Source: an uncultured bacterium | GTDB taxonomy: Bacteria; Bacillota_I; Bacilli_A; Izemoplasmatales; Hujiaoplasmataceae | Reading direction: 5' to 3' | DNA: 36,971 nt | NCBI GenBank assembly: GCA_903844055.1 | Contig: CAIMSF010000111.1 | Coordinates: 1-36,971, forward strand | Shown: positions 35,324 through 36,971 of the stretch, piece by piece | Layout of the letters: each line of letters begins with the position of its first letter | How positions within the stretch are numbered: the first letter of the stretch is position 1 | Program-made: the position numbers and the translations under genes | Notes under the pieces: model-generated | Told to the model about the DNA's origin: nothing | The model's database searches: none | The model's input: the letters and a program-made list of their open reading frames with translations, nothing else

Positions 35324-36711
35324 TGAAAGCATGGGAACAAGCATATGAGCTGCTGCACGGAAGCATCCCCGTCGTCCTGAACGAGGACGAGCAGGCCTGG
35401 AAGGGAATCGCCGCATTCGAACAGATGAGCGATCTGACCTATCGGATGAAATGGCATTCGAACGTCCCCGGTTCCGGCGCGCCGGAATCGGTGATCACCG
35501 GCGCCGTCCAATCGATGGAGAACATGGGATACGACGTTACGGAAGCGGAACAGCTCCTTGACGAAGGACGTCAGGCGTTCGCTGCGGACGATCTCCGTCG
35601 CCTGATCGCGATCACCTGCAGGCTATGGAATCTGTTCGGCCGGATGATCCCCATCCCGCACCATCCGCATCGGCAGTTTCAAGTCTACGAGACATTCGAC
35701 CAGTATCGGCAGAACGTGTCGCATCCGCCGCGCACTCCCGTCGATGTCGCATCCCCGCATTTCCGATCCCGCATGTATCATGGCTGGCTCGGTCAAATCG
35801 CCGGAGGAGCGTTCGGAACCGCGCTCGAAGGCTATGTCACGAAACACCTGCACGCCACCTTCGGCGAGATCCGCGACTACGTCCGAACCCCGAACACCTA
35901 CAACGACGACATCACCTACGAACTCGCGTTCCTCGAGGCCTATCGGGTCCTTGGGCGCCGGATCACGAGCGAGGATGTCGCGCTGGCGTGGGTGTCGGTC
36001 GTACCGTTCGGCTGGTCAGCCGAGGAAATCGCGCTCAAGAACATCGGCGCGGGCATCCTGCCGCCGAAGTCCGGATACTTCAACAATCCCTACCGCGAAT
36101 GGATCGGTGCGCAGATGCGCGGCGCCATATGCGGCATGTTGGCGCCGGGCGATGCCGAAGAAGCCGCCCGTCTGGCTTTCATCGACGGGGTCGTCTCCCA
36201 TCACAACAACGGCGTTCTCGGCGAAATCTTCAATGCCGTGCTGGTCGCGTTGGCATTTACGGAAACGAATGTACGGCGTCTTTTGGAACAGTGCGTCGCG
36301 GCGATTCCCGGCGACTCGGAATACCACTCCATCGTCGCGAAGGCGCTCTCGGCCTGTCGCGCCGGCGCCGACTGGGAGTCGGTATGGACGACGCTCGAGC
36401 CCGGATTCAAGACGTACAATTGGATCCACAGTTATCCGAACGCGGCGGCGGAAGTCGTTGCCCTATGGTTCGGCAACGGCGATTTCGACGAGACGATGCA
36501 CATCGTCGGGATGATTGGATATGACGTCGACTGCAACGCCGCGCAGATCATGACCGCGATCGGCATCATGAACGACGCGGTTCCCGCCCGATGGGCATCT
36601 CCGATCGGCGAAGAGGTGGTCACCTACTGTCGCGGCATGAAACGGATGACGATCGGCAGCCTGACCGACGACACGATCGCGGCGATCGCCGCCGATTTGG
36701 CGCGGCACTAA
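35320..36711 (+). CDS. ADP-ribosylglycohydrolase (DraG/ARH) fold protein
   Basis: A 463-aa protein with an all-helical DraG/ARH fold in its C-terminal two thirds (about 150-460): YHGWLGQIAGGAFGTALEGYV (153-173), a metal-site segment NTYNDDITYELAFLEAY (192-208), VSHHNNGVLGEIFNAVLVALAF (292-313), and GYDVDCNAAQIMTAIG (400-415), which replaces the canonical GGDTDT-x-A block. The Asp pairs for two metals are kept (D196-D197, D402, D404). The first 150 residues are an added helical region. ARH enzymes cleave the N- or O-glycosidic bond to ADP-ribose; relatives cleave other ribosides. After a nucleoside importer and with a ribokinase in the same operon, it likely releases ribose from the imported compound. 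AAGGAGAT precedes two adjacent ATGs (35320, 35323). Confidence 0.86.
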   Translation: MMKAWEQAYELLHGSIPVVLNEDEQAWKGIAAFEQMSDLTYRMKWHSNVPGSGAPESVITGAVQSMENMGYDVTEAEQLLDEGRQAFAADDLRRLIAITCRLWNLFGRMIPIPHHPHRQFQVYETFDQYRQNVSHPPRTPVDVASPHFRSRMYHGWLGQIAGGAFGTALEGYVTKHLHATFGEIRDYVRTPNTYNDDITYELAFLEAYRVLGRRITSEDVALAWVSVVPFGWSAEEIALKNIGAGILPPKSGYFNNPYREWIGAQMRGAICGMLAPGDAEEAARLAFIDGVVSHHNNGVLGEIFNAVLVALAFTETNVRRLLEQCVAAIPGDSEYHSIVAKALSACRAGADWESVWTTLEPGFKTYNWIHSYPNAAAEVVALWFGNGDFDETMHIVGMIGYDVDCNAAQIMTAIGIMNDAVPARWASPIGEEVVTYCRGMKRMTIGSLTDDTIAAIAADLARH

Positions 36712-36767
36712 ACAAAAAAAACCGCCGGCGAGAGATGTGGCCATCCCGAACCGAGCGGTTTTTTGTT
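36711..36767. terminator. bidirectional terminator between converging genes
   Basis: AACAAAAAAAACCGC (36711-36725) is complementary to GCGGTTTTTTGTT (36754-36766), with a 28-base loop. There is an A-run on one side and a T-run on the other, so it can end both the plus-strand operon and the minus-strand thioredoxin-fold gene. Confidence 0.7.
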
Positions 36768-36768
36768 G

Positions 36769-36971
36769 TTATGCGACTTTGTCGATCAGGTCGAGGAAAC
36801 TCTCCGGCGGCTGGTCGCCGAGCAACTCGTACTTGTCGTTGATGACGATCTTCGGAACGCCCGAGACCTTGTAGACGCGGCTCATTTCCTGGAAGGTCTG
36901 GGCTTCGATCATCTCGCTCCGGATGAACGGGTTCTGCATCGCGAGCCGGTGCGCGGTCTGGACCGCGCCGG
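36769..36971 (-). CDS. thioredoxin/glutaredoxin-fold protein (protein disulfide oxidoreductase-like), C-terminal part
   Basis: A partial gene: the 5' part lies beyond the window end. The 66 visible residues read GAVQTAHRLAMQNPFIRS... and end SFLDLIDKVA. KVSGVPKIVINDKYELLGDQPPESFLDLI is the last part of a thioredoxin fold, with the cis-proline motif GVPK and the following beta hairpin. This arrangement is close to glutaredoxin-like/PDO thioredoxin-domain proteins. The catalytic CxxC would be upstream and cannot be seen, so activity is not shown. Stop codon complement is at 36769-36771. It converges on the ribosyl-salvage operon and shares a terminator with it. Confidence 0.78.
   Translation of the reverse strand, partial: GAVQTAHRLAMQNPFIRSEMIEAQTFQEMSRVYKVSGVPKIVINDKYELLGDQPPESFLDLIDKVA

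Overview
The window is about 37 kb of a bacterial chromosome. The 16S sequence has Bacilli/Mollicutes-like features, and the closest general look is that of the free-living Acholeplasma/Izemoplasma-type lineages. This placement is an inference from reading the rRNA and has not been checked by a database search. Protein genes are GC-rich (codon third positions mostly G or C), use ATG with AGGAGG-type ribosome binding sites, and use TGA as a stop at many genes, so the standard bacterial code applies rather than the Mycoplasma code. Four genes carry lipoprotein signal peptides, consistent with a cell having a single membrane.

Layout. 1-4664 is an rRNA operon (16S-23S-5S, no tRNA in the spacer), followed by tRNA-Asn(GUU) and tRNA-Glu(UUC) and a terminator. 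4912-7204 holds a 107-aa unknown gene, gltX (glutamyl-tRNA synthetase) and tRNA-Glu(CUC), so the synthetase lies between its two tRNA isoacceptors. 7148-8430 is an AT-richer segment with one lipoprotein gene. It is bounded by a 13-bp direct repeat of the 3' end of tRNA-Glu(CUC) and looks like a small tRNA-targeted insertion. 8491-17449 is a mixed housekeeping/transport region: a minus-strand unknown gene, a YfcC-type transporter, a four-helix membrane protein, a coupled trio (DUF5058 membrane protein, membrane partner, membrane-anchored M20 peptidase), a DegV protein, a flavodoxin-ferredoxin (EFR1-type) protein and ribosomal protein bL25. 17517-26373 has two GNAT acetyltransferases, two tandem ABC proteins with fused ATPase and MacB/FtsX-like permease, a Nudix hydrolase, a SemiSWEET sugar transporter and a PlsC-like acyltransferase with an extra zinc ribbon.

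26418-36767 is one long, tightly coupled operon driven by a strong promoter with a LacI-type operator. The order is ribokinase, LacI-family regulator, PHP/CehA-type lipoprotein hydrolase, DUF4430 lipoprotein, BMP/PnrA nucleoside-binding lipoprotein, ABC ATPase (NupO-like), two permeases (NupP/NupQ-like) and an ADP-ribosylglycohydrolase-fold protein. The inferred logic is capture and import of a nucleoside or other ribosylated compound, cleavage of its glycosidic bond, and phosphorylation of the freed ribose, under control of the operon's own repressor. The two extra surface proteins suggest an outside processing step. The window ends inside a minus-strand thioredoxin-fold gene that converges on this operon and shares its terminator.

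The items most worth a second look are the nine-gene ribosyl-salvage operon, the DUF5058/partner/M20 trio, the tRNA-Glu-flanked insert, and the PlsC-zinc-ribbon protein.
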